Source of the DNA: Membranipora membranacea
Lineage: Eukaryota > Bryozoa > Gymnolaemata > Cheilostomatida > Membraniporidae
NCBI GenBank assembly: GCA_914767715.1
Contig: OU612070.1
Coordinates: 18,588,025-18,652,024, forward strand
DNA length: 64,000 nucleotides
Reading direction: 5' to 3'
Both the position numbers and the translations under genes were made by a program. The notes under the pieces are model-generated. The model did not search any database and had not been told where the DNA came from. It was given only the letters and a program-made list of their open reading frames with translations. Shown here piece by piece: positions 22,656 through 32,882 of this stretch (within the stretch, counting starts at the first letter, position 1; each line of letters opens with the position of its first letter).

Positions 22656-24899
22656 ATCACATAAAAATGTGTTCTCCCATCCCAGAGCACAGTCCATTCC
22701 ACCATTGCCACCCTATGCAACACAGCGTACGTGTTAGGGTTGTTGGCCTCACATGCCCATTGCTCGGACCCATATGCATGTTTCATAAATGGAGGGTTAT
22801 CATTCCTTGTCCTCTGCCTCCAATATCAATTTTTTGTGCTGATTTGTTTGTAGTTTCCGTTCACTAAGGTTGTACAATGGAAGCTAGTCGCGCTGAAAGG
22901 CAATATACAGTGAAATAAATCCTGTCCGTTTTTTGTCTAATTTCAGTCATTCTTTAGCTGTCTCCAGATGCATTTATTTTTCATCAACACCATGATATCG
23001 ACATGATATCGACATGATATCGACATGATATCGACATGATATCAAATGCAAAATGAACTTTACTTTATCTTAATTCTAAGATTTATATAAAAAGTAGAAA
23101 ACTGACACTGACACGCAGGCTGCGTTTTTTGTCAATTTAATTCAAGATAAATAATTGATTGATATAATCGGGTTAGATACATCATTTCAAGGTAACTTTG
23201 GTGATTGATAAATACCATTGCTCTTAGGAGGCGACTGACAGTACCCTCCAGGCAACTTTCAAATAATTTGCAGATGTGTTTCTGAAATAATTTGTTGCAA
23301 CAGACACCAATTCAGTCAACAGCATAAATAACATCCTACGACCTACGCCATCTCCAGTTTTGTAATTTTTGTTTTTTTCAAATTGATTCTTATTGTCATG
23401 ACAAGAGTTAATTTTCTCTTTGTAAGAGGGGATAACCCTAGGTAATAGGCCCTCCTATGAATAGCCTGTTCCTGCAGTGTGGTGCATCTATCACGGTGTA
23501 AGATACAAGGGTTTCCCAGCTGCATGGAAAATGTTTCAGCTCTGATCATACAACAGCGTCATAAAAAATAACCCTTGTCGCATACACAGCAACAAACAGG
23601 ATAATTTCTATATCAACAACAGTACACTCAAACCTCGAATTGAGGACACGCAGTTACCAGCCAGTGCATATCACCTCGAATCGGGACAGGCAAATATATG
23701 CAAATCTAAATTCTATTCTTAATACCGGTGCCACCCTAACGCCAGAACCGTGACAACCATGACAATGTAGTAAAGGTGGCGCCAACAGAGACAACTCAGA
23801 ATTAGCATAATGTCTGACTTACACCAACCCACTCTTGCGGCCGACCAACCCTGGATCAACCCACTCTTGTAGCCGATCAGCCCTGTTTTTGCGGTAATTG
23901 AAAATTGTGTTTAAAACTTGTTTTTTTGCTTATTGACGTCAGCAGTTTTGTAATGTGTCTGGGTTTATAGTATTTAAGAACATTGCTGTCTATTGAAATT
24001 CATGATCTGTTTGGCGACCCTCTGGTCGACAAGCAGCGCTCTTTGTTTGCAACTTCATTTGGAGACAGGTCAGTTTTTTTTTAAACATGAAAGTTTTACA
24101 GTTTTTATCATAATATTTTCATTTATTGTACATAAGTGATATTTATAGGGAAATAGAACTTGCCTTATTCTTTGATAATGGCACAGTTATAACACTTGGT
24201 TGGATTATTTATATCATCAACTAATTTAGTTAAATGAATTAAATTGAGCATGTATGGCATCATAGCTAGAAAGAATAACTTGTTGAAATAAGACATGCAT
24301 TGTTCAGTTGAATTGCGTTAAACTTGATAAGAGTTAAAAGGCATGGTCTTGAGTCAAGTGTTTGATCTCAAATCAAATGAGATCGCATGTAAATAAGTCA
24401 GTGTCACAGAGTGAGAATCATCGTACCGAGCTTGTGAGCACAGATCTCAGCAGCGGAGAGTTAATGTGGTGACTCCATAACCCGGAATCCCACACCCTCA
24501 ACTATCTCGCGAAACAACAGCAGATAGTTGCACTATCACTATATCAAGATTTGTCTCCCTTCTGTCCGTGGGGTGACAACTCAATTCACAAATTGAAAAT
24601 AGCAATTTTCTGTTCCGTTTAAAACTTGAAGGAATACAATAAGTGAGATGAATTTCTCCATTATTAAGAAATTTCGTTGCTGTTTAATCTGTTATGCCTT
24701 GACTGAACACACAGATATAAGATTGTTCCATCCCAATGTGGCGACCTCTTAAGATAATTAAATTATGTAGGACTTAACACAACATAAAACACAGCCCAAT
24801 GACGTCATCAAGACTGACCAACATTTCCATGAAATTTGGAAGTTGTTTCATACTGTCTTATCGTCTTGAAAATCTAGTTCCCCTACTACAACAATAATA
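22656..24899. other. Intergenic, no gene seen
   Basis: No gene was recognised. It includes a short tandem array at 22991-23043, listed separately. Short frames here have no recognisable similarity. Confidence 0.45.
22991..23043 (+). repeat. Tandem repeat, 11 bp x ~5
   Basis: Five near-perfect copies of CATGATATCGA. Each unit contains the palindrome GATATC. Perfect copies suggest recent expansion. Confidence 0.9.
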
Positions 24900-25432
24900 C
24901 AAACAAGCAGGCATCTTCAACAGGCTTCAAAGTGGAATCACAATATCTATTCTATGCTGCCAATATCAAACCCATTCTTTCCTACGCCTGCCCAGTATGG
25001 TTTCAGTTTATCTCCGAAGCCGATAAAGAGAAACTAGAGAAAGTGTAGAGATAGGCTACACGCATGATGATACCACACATAGAGCACTATGATGATAGAC
25101 TGACCAAGCTAGCCTTACCCTATATATCCGACTTCTTAATGTCTCTATGCAGTGAACACTTTTTAAAAATTTCAAAAGATAATACCCATCCGCTGAACAA
25201 TAGAATCAGACCTAACACTCAAAGAAAATCCGCCCGTAAAGCAGTAATCGACAAATACCGACCCAGCAAATGCCGCACTGTAAAACGGCAGAACAGCTTT
25301 TTTGAATTCTATATGGGATTTTTCAACTAGTGCAATATTTTTTTCATCAATTTTTTTGTAAACATTTCAATTTTGTCGACCTTGTTAGGAGTGATACCGG
25401 AAATGTCTAAATAAACAAACATCAAACATCAA
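24900..25432 (+). pseudogene. LINE RT C-terminal fragment with 3' tail
   Basis: Translation gives A-N-I-K-P-I-L-S-Y-A-C-P-V-W-F, then D-K-E-K-L-E-K-V and a stop. It then gives M-M-I-P-H-I-E, the P-Y-I-S-D-F-L-M segment, and K-C-R-T-V-K-R-Q-N-S-F-F ending at a stop at 25330. The C-terminal CRTxKRxNSFF block is also at the end of the LINE fragment at 31330-32284, so the two are one family. The 3' UTR ends in a CAAACATCAAACATC tail near 25430. Five-prime truncated and inactive. Confidence 0.85.
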
Positions 25433-25739
25433 AAGACTCATATATTTATAAAGTTTAATTTTTATCAAACATGGTTCTGTTGTAAGAAGTACACAACGAA
25501 AGAGATGTTTAGAAAAACACTTTTACACCATATATTCAGTGGTATAATGTGCATAAACAAAAGTTTGAAAATGTCTCTAATAATGAGACATGTGGTTTTA
25601 GAAATATCAGGATTGCATGTACCAGTGATAATTACTGAAGAAAATATACTTATCTGTCTGATCAAGTAAATAACAGGGTTTAAGTAGCCTTGTCATGGTG
25701 TCTAAACTAAAAAATTGGCCGCGTGACAAGGCTTGGGTT

Positions 25740-28700
25740 TTAGTATTTGCCTTCCTTTTTAAGCTCAGGGCCACACTCAAGTTTACTGGATTGCACACTG
25801 ATCGGCATTTGACTGATCTCAGATTTACGTTTTGTGTAAGGCTGCCATAGTTTGGGTCTCAGCAAAGCTGGCAGAAGTAAAGATATGCCACCGGTGGCAC
25901 AACAGGTCCCAGTGAAGTAGAATCCTTGACCATGCTCATAGACGCTGTCAATATATCCAGCTGTCATTGGAATAACAAAGGCTCCAATACCTCCGATGAA
26001 TTCAGTTAAACCGTACAGATATGTTATGTCTTGTGGTGGAAAAATATGAGCGACGACATTTCCCTTGAAACCAAAAGTTATTCCAAAACAAGCGCCCAAA
26101 ATAGCTGAAAGACAGTATATTGCTATGGCACTTTGCACAAGTGGTATGACACAAATGGCTATCCCAAAAATAAAACACGTAATGATGAAAAATATAAAAT
26201 AATTGCCTTTGAATTTCAGACCATATAAAGTGAAGAAAATCATTGCACCCAGAAAGCTAATACCTTGAATAGTATAAGAAATTACAGCAACAGGTTCTTC
26301 AAAATTTCCTGACAAATAGCTGAACAAATTGATTGCCAAACCTGGACGGGTTCCGATGATCAATGTGGCGTTCAGCAGATAAAATGGTGTCACAAAATGT
26401 TTCACAGTTCTTGCGTAAGAAGACATCAGCACACGAAACGAGTCCGGTTTTTCTGATTTGACTTGTGGGATAAATATAAAAGGGGCTGCGATTGAGAAAA
26501 TGAATACTGGAAGCAGACATAACATCCCATATCTGTAACCAAATGTGGAGAACGCATGAGCAGTTATGAAAGGATATACCGTATAAGCAATTCCAACACC
26601 AAGTCCTAGCCCTGTATAAGCTGCGTCTTGTCGCTGCTTGAAGTAGTGGGGGATTACTCCAATTGTTGACGTGAAAGTCAAACTTATGCCAACAACTACA
26701 AAGAAAAAGATGTGATATGAGGGTTAAAGTTGGGGATAGGAAATGTAATTGCACAAAACTAGACCATTACCAACCACTATCAAGTTTGTCCCCTCTCCAA
26801 CTATGACACCACAATGTTGCCTTTGATTATAGAGGCAGGTTTGCTAAGATACAAACATTCTCCAATCACTTTCATGGACAACTGGATGAACATACAAAAA
26901 ACTTACTTGCAACAAAGCTGTAAGCCACTACAAGCTGCCATATTTGGGTAACAAATGCTGCCGATATCATCCCTATCAGAGTAAGAATAGCTCCTGCAGC
27001 CGCTATCACTCGACATCCTACCACCTTCATTACCAGTGTCGCTATTGGAACTGATGGAAAAGAAAAAACAAGATACAATATTTAAATTTAACTTGTTCAA
27101 GAGATCTTTTCCTATCTATTTGTGTTTTAAGCAATCCTCAGTTCATCATGTAAAAGTAAAAACACACATCGTAAAAATATAATTTATTGTTTGTGGTTTG
27201 GAATTATCTGCTCTTCCCGATTGCAGTTACAGGAATACTCTGAGGTTATTCCAGGCATAGCCACAGGGAAAGATTTTACGCTTGCGGTAAGGATCTCTAT
27301 GTTCTGGTAGCTAGTGTTATCAGGAATCAAGTAATTGTGGTAGCTGGTGTTAAGTTATTATCAAAGCACAAAGCCAATATTTTAATCATCTGCATTCTGT
27401 CAGTTCAGGTGTAGCTAATCGTAACGGCCGCCTCTAGCCTTGTCATCCCGTAATCTTTTTGGGGTAAAAAAATGTAGCTAACTGACAAAGTTTAGCTGTC
27501 TTTACTGAGGCTTTTCACATTTTTACAGCAAACCGGGATATTTTACAGATATGCACAAGTAATAAAGAGACATGCTCATCTTTGTTTTATCTTCCCCTGT
27601 AATCATTTCATTTCATTTGAAGTCGTTTTTGTTATAAAATAATGTGAAACAGCCTGAGATTCTGGTCGCAGATATTAGTGCTGTAGCAATTTGGCTTGTC
27701 ACAAAGCTAGCTGAAGCTTGCATATAAATGTTTTCATAAACAATTCGGTCATTCAGATAATCATTGACCTGAAAGTTTCCTGACAATGAAGTACGTCAAA
27801 ATTAAATCAATGACTATTTCATATTTATAATCTTTGATTAAATTGTGATTTATCTTTCAAATCAATCTTAATATAATAAGAATCCTGACATTAAAGAAAT
27901 ATTGATGTGACCTTTTATTATTGTCCTAGAAGTATGTCAGTTTCGTAATGGTTAGGGAACCGGATAAAACTAGCCTCAAAGATTATAAATTATAAATTGC
28001 TAGCCTTATTTCAAACATCTTGGTGATAGGATTACCTGGCTGGACACCTTCAGAAGATTAGCAGCACGTGAGCGGCTTGACATGCGGTAATAAGTAACTC
28101 GGTATAACAACCAAGTGCAACAAGTCGCAGAGTCAAATTGATTGCAGGAATATTGAAAATAATATGAAATTTTGACTGGTGATTTGGAACAGGCCATCTG
28201 AGCAAAATATTGGATTATAATTCTTTTATGTCATAATTGATTGAATGATCCATTAATACTGACCCACTTCACTGTAAAAGCATGTTTGCGTAGTTGATTG
28301 ATTGCACCTTATGCAAAATAAACAGAATGACTTTTACTTCCTTGCCAATGATAACATTGATTTATCTTTTTAAAATAATTTGGCCTTTTCTAGTCTAGCC
28401 CTGGTCTTGTTAAATAATTCAGCTTTAATCCTAACACAGATTTTTAACTTTGTCCTATTGGATATAAATATAAGGGGATATTTCTTTAGATTGCCGATTC
28501 ATTTTTTATTCATTCTTCGCTCTGATGACAATTATATTGAGCTTGAGTTTCATGATAGAAATGATGGAGCAGCCAAAGCAATTCTTGGTCTGGCAGCTAG
28601 TTCTGAAGAAATTATGCAACATTTTGATACTGAAAATTTTTATAGCACATCTGGGATGAAAATATGTGTAGTGATAGAAATTGCCCCTCTTTTTCATCAG

Positions 28701-29095
28701 CATGATATGCTACCAATTGTACCTACTTTAGCATATTGCGCTGATGGAAAAGTATGACTACGGCAGAACTAGCTGCCAGACCATGTATTGCTTTGATCCT
28801 TATGAAGTCTTTAAATTCTCGACTACAATTACAGTTGATTTACTCAATTACAGACTAAAAAATCCATATTCGATTCAGAAATTTATCACTTACTTGTGAT
28901 AGATAAGACGGTCCCAGCTACCGATGAGACAACGTTTGTCTTTGATTGATCCTCACCAAAGAGCTCTGGGAACAGATCACTCATCGGCCCCAGAGTTCCC
29001 ATCATGAAACCGAAGCTACTGAAGTTGCTCAGTATTATTGTCAACAGAACAAGCCATGAATATGGACCATCGTGTTTGAAAACCTCCGAAGTCAT
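25740..29095 (-). CDS. SLC16/monocarboxylate-transporter-like MFS protein (gene C)
   Basis: Three exons on the minus strand: 29095-28894, 27050-26907 and 26695-25740 (202, 144 and 956 nt, identical in length to gene A), giving 433 aa with phase-1 GT-AG introns. It shares with gene A the D-G-P-Y-S-W motif before TM1, V-V-G-C-R and Q-I-W-Q-L in exon 2, and I-P-H-Y-F-K-Q-R-Q plus the glycine-rich helix in exon 3. Predicted 12-helix membrane transporter; substrate unknown. Intron 1 (1.84 kb) is longer than in A because it holds a degenerate copy of this gene's own 5' flank. It lies head to head with gene D. Confidence 0.9.
27610..28620 (+). repeat. Degenerate copy of the gene C 5' flank inside its intron 1
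   Basis: This region matches 29085-29695 in the same orientation. GAAGTC(A/G)TTTT is the start-codon area, with the ATG lost here. It is followed by GTGCTGTAGC-ATTTGG, GGTCATT-AGATAATC, TTGCCAAT-ATAACATTG and GATTGCCGATTCA-TTTTTATTCATTC. The copy near 28545-28565 shares TTTCATGATAGAAATGATGG with the antisense exon-1 relic at 4748-4815. It is a tandem duplication of the promoter/5' flank that has since decayed. Confidence 0.65.
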
Positions 29096-29624
29096 TTTGT
29101 AGATACAACAAACACCCCGAGCTTCTGATTGCGTGGATATGAGTGCTGTAGCTATTTGGCGTGTAACACAGGTGCTTTAGCTTGTGTAATGATGCTTCCA
29201 TATACATTTGGTCATTTAGATAATCTTTGGACTGTCCTGCTAATGTTTTGCCATTATTTCGTTGGCATGTTATGAGAAGCATGGATCAAGAATGATTTCA
29301 AGGATAATAAATCATTGATGATTTATTGCCTGCCAAATAAATAGTGCTTGCCAATAATAACATTGTTTTTATGCTTTTGACTTGTCTAGTTTAAAATCTG
29401 GTCTTAACTAGTTTATTTCAGTTTAGTATTTCTAACCTGGTCCTACTGTTTGTGAATAGAAAAAACTGAATATGAACTGGAGAAAATATCTTGTCAAAAA
29501 ATGATATAGATGCCAACAAATTCATAAAAATAGGAGGGCAAATTAATATCTCATTTAGATTGCCGATTCAATTTTTATTCATTCTTTGCTCTGATGACTA
29601 TTAAATTAAGCTTGAACTTAACTT

Positions 29625-29700
29625 CAGTGCCTTGAGTTTCTTGTTATAAATGATGAGCCCCGAAGAATGATGAGTTTGCAGAGCACTTCGGTGGGTATAT
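29625..29700 (+). pseudogene. Antisense relic of SLC16-like exon 1 upstream of gene C
   Basis: CTTCAGTGCCTTGAGTTTC, then ATAAATGATG, then GCAGAGCACTTCGGTGGG follows exon 1 of the transporter genes in the direction opposite to gene C. It is more decayed than its counterpart at 4748-4815 but shares the CAGAGCACTTCGGTG variant with it, so both descend from one ancestral fragment. Confidence 0.6.
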
Positions 29701-29779
29701 ATCGAACTTATCTGTAATCGCGGGGGGGGGGGGCTGTCTTCTCCGTCCCGAGAAGGTGATAATTTTTTTTACAAAAACC

Positions 29780-29880
29780 AGTCCAGTTGTTTTTGAAGTT
29801 TCAGCTCGACCGCAATCCATGGGAACGGATGCATATTTTGAGGGCGTGCCAAAAGGGGACAACTCAGCTTGAGCTCAGAC
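29780..29880 (-). repeat. Dispersed repeat, family 1, copy 2
   Basis: On the minus strand this reads CAAGCTGAGTTGT, then CCCTCAAAATATGCATCC, then GAGCTGAAACTTCAAAAA, matching the copies at 4372 and 60868. It is part of the shared A/C flank. Confidence 0.65.
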
Positions 29881-30214
29881 ACAGCGACTGATGATTGACC
29901 TGTTTATAAACACCACTACTAACGATGACTTGCCACAGGAGACAACACGGTATGGGTCTCATATGCGAGATAAGGTATACGACATTAAGTATGCAATACT
30001 ACAATATGCGACATAGCGTTTCACGACATAACGCTATGCTACATAATGGTATGCAACATAACGGTCTGCAACAAAAAACGGTATGCAACATAACATTATA
30101 TGACATAACAGAATACGGCCATACAGGAATGTGACGTAAGGTTACTGTGTGACAATGAAAGGAAATTACCTGTATAATTATAAAATATCTAATGATATAT
30201 CAATATTCTTGAGA

Positions 30215-30298
30215 TATTCAATAAGATGGATTGGTGTCTGGCTGGTTATAAATATCATATTTATAACCAGCCAGATATCAATCCATCTTAATGAATAT
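30215..30298. repeat. 84-bp near-perfect palindrome
   Basis: The arms run TATTCAATAAGATGGATTG inward to GGCTGGTTATAAATAT, with their complement after it; only a few mismatches and almost no loop. It may be a small foldback element. No target duplication was identified. Confidence 0.8.
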
Positions 30299-31329
30299 AA
30301 CAGTGGAAATTAAATGTTTTTGCTCTTGTTAATTGGTCTATGGTCAAAACTACATCCTACAGACAATTTTGAGAGCTACAAACCATTTAAAAACTGCTAC
30401 TGCTAGTGCTAAGGCATTTGACATTGCAATTAAACAAAATAATTGAGATCAGACAAATGCAACATCTCATAAGGCTTAAGAAATTTTCCCCATTTTAGAG
30501 TATTTTTCAAGTTCAAAGAGTAGAAAAAGTGGCATTTGCGCTCTTAGCTCTTTGTATAGTAGAAAAAATATTTGTTTTTGGAAAAGAATGTGTTAAATTT
30601 TGTGAAATCGCGTAGTGCCGAGTGCGTAGTGCCTAGTGTGTAGTGCCCAATGCGTCGTGCCTAGTGCGTAGTGCCTAGTGCCTAGTAGTTGATGCGCGCC
30701 TGTGTCTGGGGATGCTTAGTGTTGGTACTCCTGCCTGTGGATTGTGGATTGGGCGTTTGGACTGCGCGCCCATTTTGTCGATATATGCTGGGCCTGTTCC
30801 TTGTGACTTGTGTGGGAACTCCTGTTGCTGCGGGGTCTCTCTCATGTCTGTGTCCTTGCTCCACCGGAGTGGCGGAGGAACTGTGTAGTAGTCTGTCTTC
30901 CTGTGCTGCTGCCTTGCTGGCTGTGGCTAGATAGGCATTCCTTTTGCGTGACTTGGTGCGTCTTATTTTTTGATAGCAGTCAGCATCTTTTTATCATGCA
31001 ATATTTTTATTTATGCAATTTATTCTTTAGTAAATCAGTTTTACCACACATGTGTGTTGGAAGCAAAACGAGTTTTATTTTGGTTATTATTTGAGTTTTA
31101 TTTTGAGAGACCAATTTTGATCAAGAAAGAAGGGGCAAATATAGTATGAATCATTTTTACAATTTTTAACCTCTGACCCCACAATCATTTTAATCCTTTA
31201 TATGCATGATATGTAGTATTCAATAGAACATGAATCAGTTAGTGTTTAACCCTCTACAAGTCAACACGATTAGTTAAACCTCTCACTATAAGTTGATTGG
31301 TTGATTGGTTGAGAAAATGCAAAAATATG
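30299..31329. other. Intergenic with a 14-bp tandem array
   Basis: No gene. The 14-bp array at 30612-30687 is listed separately. Local open frames from 30689 to 31094 overlap on both strands, are unsupported and are not called. Confidence 0.45.
30612..30687 (+). repeat. Tandem repeat, 14 bp x 5
   Basis: Five in-register copies of GTAGTGCCTAGTGC with a few substitutions, followed by a partial unit. A minisatellite. Confidence 0.9.
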
Positions 31330-32365
31330 AATTTAACCATGAGGTGATAACTCTTGTTAACAGCTTCCTTCACAATAGAATGCAGTGCGTCAAATACAGC
31401 AATAGCAGATCTACATATATCAGTGCAAAGATTGGTGCCCCGCAAGGAACTTAGCTTGGACCGATACTCTGGCTGATTTATTCCAATGATCTGAGAGCAG
31501 AGGGATACAATCACGTAAAATACGCTGACGACACAACATTCTATGTAGCAGTCAATAACCATACCACTCAATCTGCCATCGCTCCCGCCATACAATCAAC
31601 TCAATCATGGTCTGCTAATAATAACATGCTTCTGAATGCTGCCAAGACGGAGATTATGAACTCATCCCTGAGTCATCATTACACCTATGATAACCAGTTA
31701 CATATAGATGATTATTTTTTGACACCAAGCCCTTGCACAAAGTTTTTGGGAATATTAATAGATAACAAGCTTTCTTGTCGATAATTTAGTCACTAAGTGC
31801 AACTCGAGGCTATTTTTAATGAGAAGTGAAGAACAATAGGTGTAAGTAATGAAGGGCTTAAATTAAATTATTTTACACTACAAACGTTCGATCAGTAGTG
31901 TGCTATGGTGCCCCTGCTTGGTTCACGTTCCTGTCTAACCACAACAAAGATCGGTTGGAACGAATTCAGCGATCAGCAACACGAATAATCTACCCTGACG
32001 CTGAATATGACGAGAAGCTCACACTTTTAAGCATTCCTCATTTAATTGATTTTATGTTTGATCTTTCCTTTTCTCGTTTTACAAAAATAATGGGTAGCAA
32101 GTCTCATCCACACTACCACAGACTGATTTTTAACTCTGCAACCAGGACATCCTCTCCGGCCAGCCAAACATTCCGCCCTATCCGATGCCGTACTGCTAAA
32201 CGGGCTAATAGCTTTTTTAACTACTTCATGACATATTACGATAATGGTTTCATTTATAAAGAGCAGATAATTGTCATTTTTTAGTAACCATCTTAACCAG
32301 CTGATATGCATTCAGTTTTGTCTCCTCGGAGATATTGTTATGCACAATACATCAAAGTCAAAGTC
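31330..32365 (+). pseudogene. CR1-like LINE fragment with RT catalytic box
   Basis: Translation across frames gives A-K-I-G-A-P-Q-G-T then a stop (RT motif B), L-I-Y-S-N-D-L, V-K-Y-A-D-D-T-T-F-Y (motif C, intact YADD), and K-F-L-G-I-L-I-D-N-K-L (motif E). An open 128-codon end then runs 31898-32284 with C-Y-G-A-P-A-W-F and C-R-T-A-K-R-A-N-S-F-F. A stop after motif B and breaks near 31780-31860 inactivate it. The 3' end carries a CAAAGTCAAAGTCAAG tail near 32360. It lies between divergent genes C and D. Confidence 0.85.
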
Positions 32366-32882
32366 AAGCTACAACCCCAAGTGAAGATCAATCAAACAAT
32401 CAAACACGTACGCCCTCATTCATAACAAACAACAATATCATACTAGACAAAATCCTGGACAAGACAGTGAAGATTATTATGATTATTGTTTTGATATCAC
32501 TTATAATTCAGTTAATAGTGAGTTATAAGTCATTTCCATGTAAGGCTGGCATTCTGGAAAAATTGATGGCAGTTTTTAACATACAATTAAAGTTGATTGG
32601 AGCCGTTAAACTTGTAAATGTAGACCACACAGCTGGTATTTTAGAAATAAATAACTTTCACAAAAAGTTGCTCAAGAATTTATGTCAATTGGACTCATCA
32701 AATTTTTAAACTGTCATTATATTATTTAGTGGGTCGCTTACTGGAATCAACCGCTTAAAAATTATCAGATGTTAGGTAATGTAAAATAAATTGCTTGCAA
32801 AATAAACCTATTTAAATGGATATATCCGCACAGCTTTACCTCACTTGAGAGTGAACTTTCAACAAAAATAACGGTGCACACA
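32366..32882 (+). promoter_or_regulatory. 5' flank of gene D
   Basis: Sequence between the LINE tail and the gene D ATG. A frame of about 124 codons (32335-32709) starts inside the LINE tail and has no recognisable domains; it is not called. A GGATATATCC palindrome lies about 65 bp upstream of the ATG. No confident TATA box or initiator is called. Confidence 0.35.

Larger units (their letters stand above)
29110..30145 (-). promoter_or_regulatory. 5' flank of gene C shared with gene A
   Basis: Sequence upstream of the gene C ATG matches the flank of gene A in mirror orientation: GCTACAGCACTCATA just upstream of both starts, the antisense exon-1 relic, the G/C homopolymer, dispersed family 1 and the ACATAACG-type array. 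The shared block spans about 1 kb, so the duplication carried the upstream region along with the gene. No TATA box is called with confidence. Confidence 0.55.

Noticed and set aside
28380-28757. 125-codon open frame in gene C intron 1
   Set aside because: It lies in the decayed copy of the gene C 5' flank; the equivalent flank at 29400-29700 does not keep the frame and no domain is recognisable.
30682-31094. Overlapping frames on both strands after the 14-bp array
   Set aside because: Their composition follows the G/T-rich sequence; no family resemblance and no supporting splice structure.
32335-32709. 124-codon open frame upstream of gene D
   Set aside because: It starts inside the tail of the LINE fragment, shows no recognisable domain and has no sign of splicing or conservation.
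32874-32882. Upstream ATG for gene D
   Set aside because: The ATG at 32883 gives the same exon 1 length as gene B; the upstream one adds three residues with no support.
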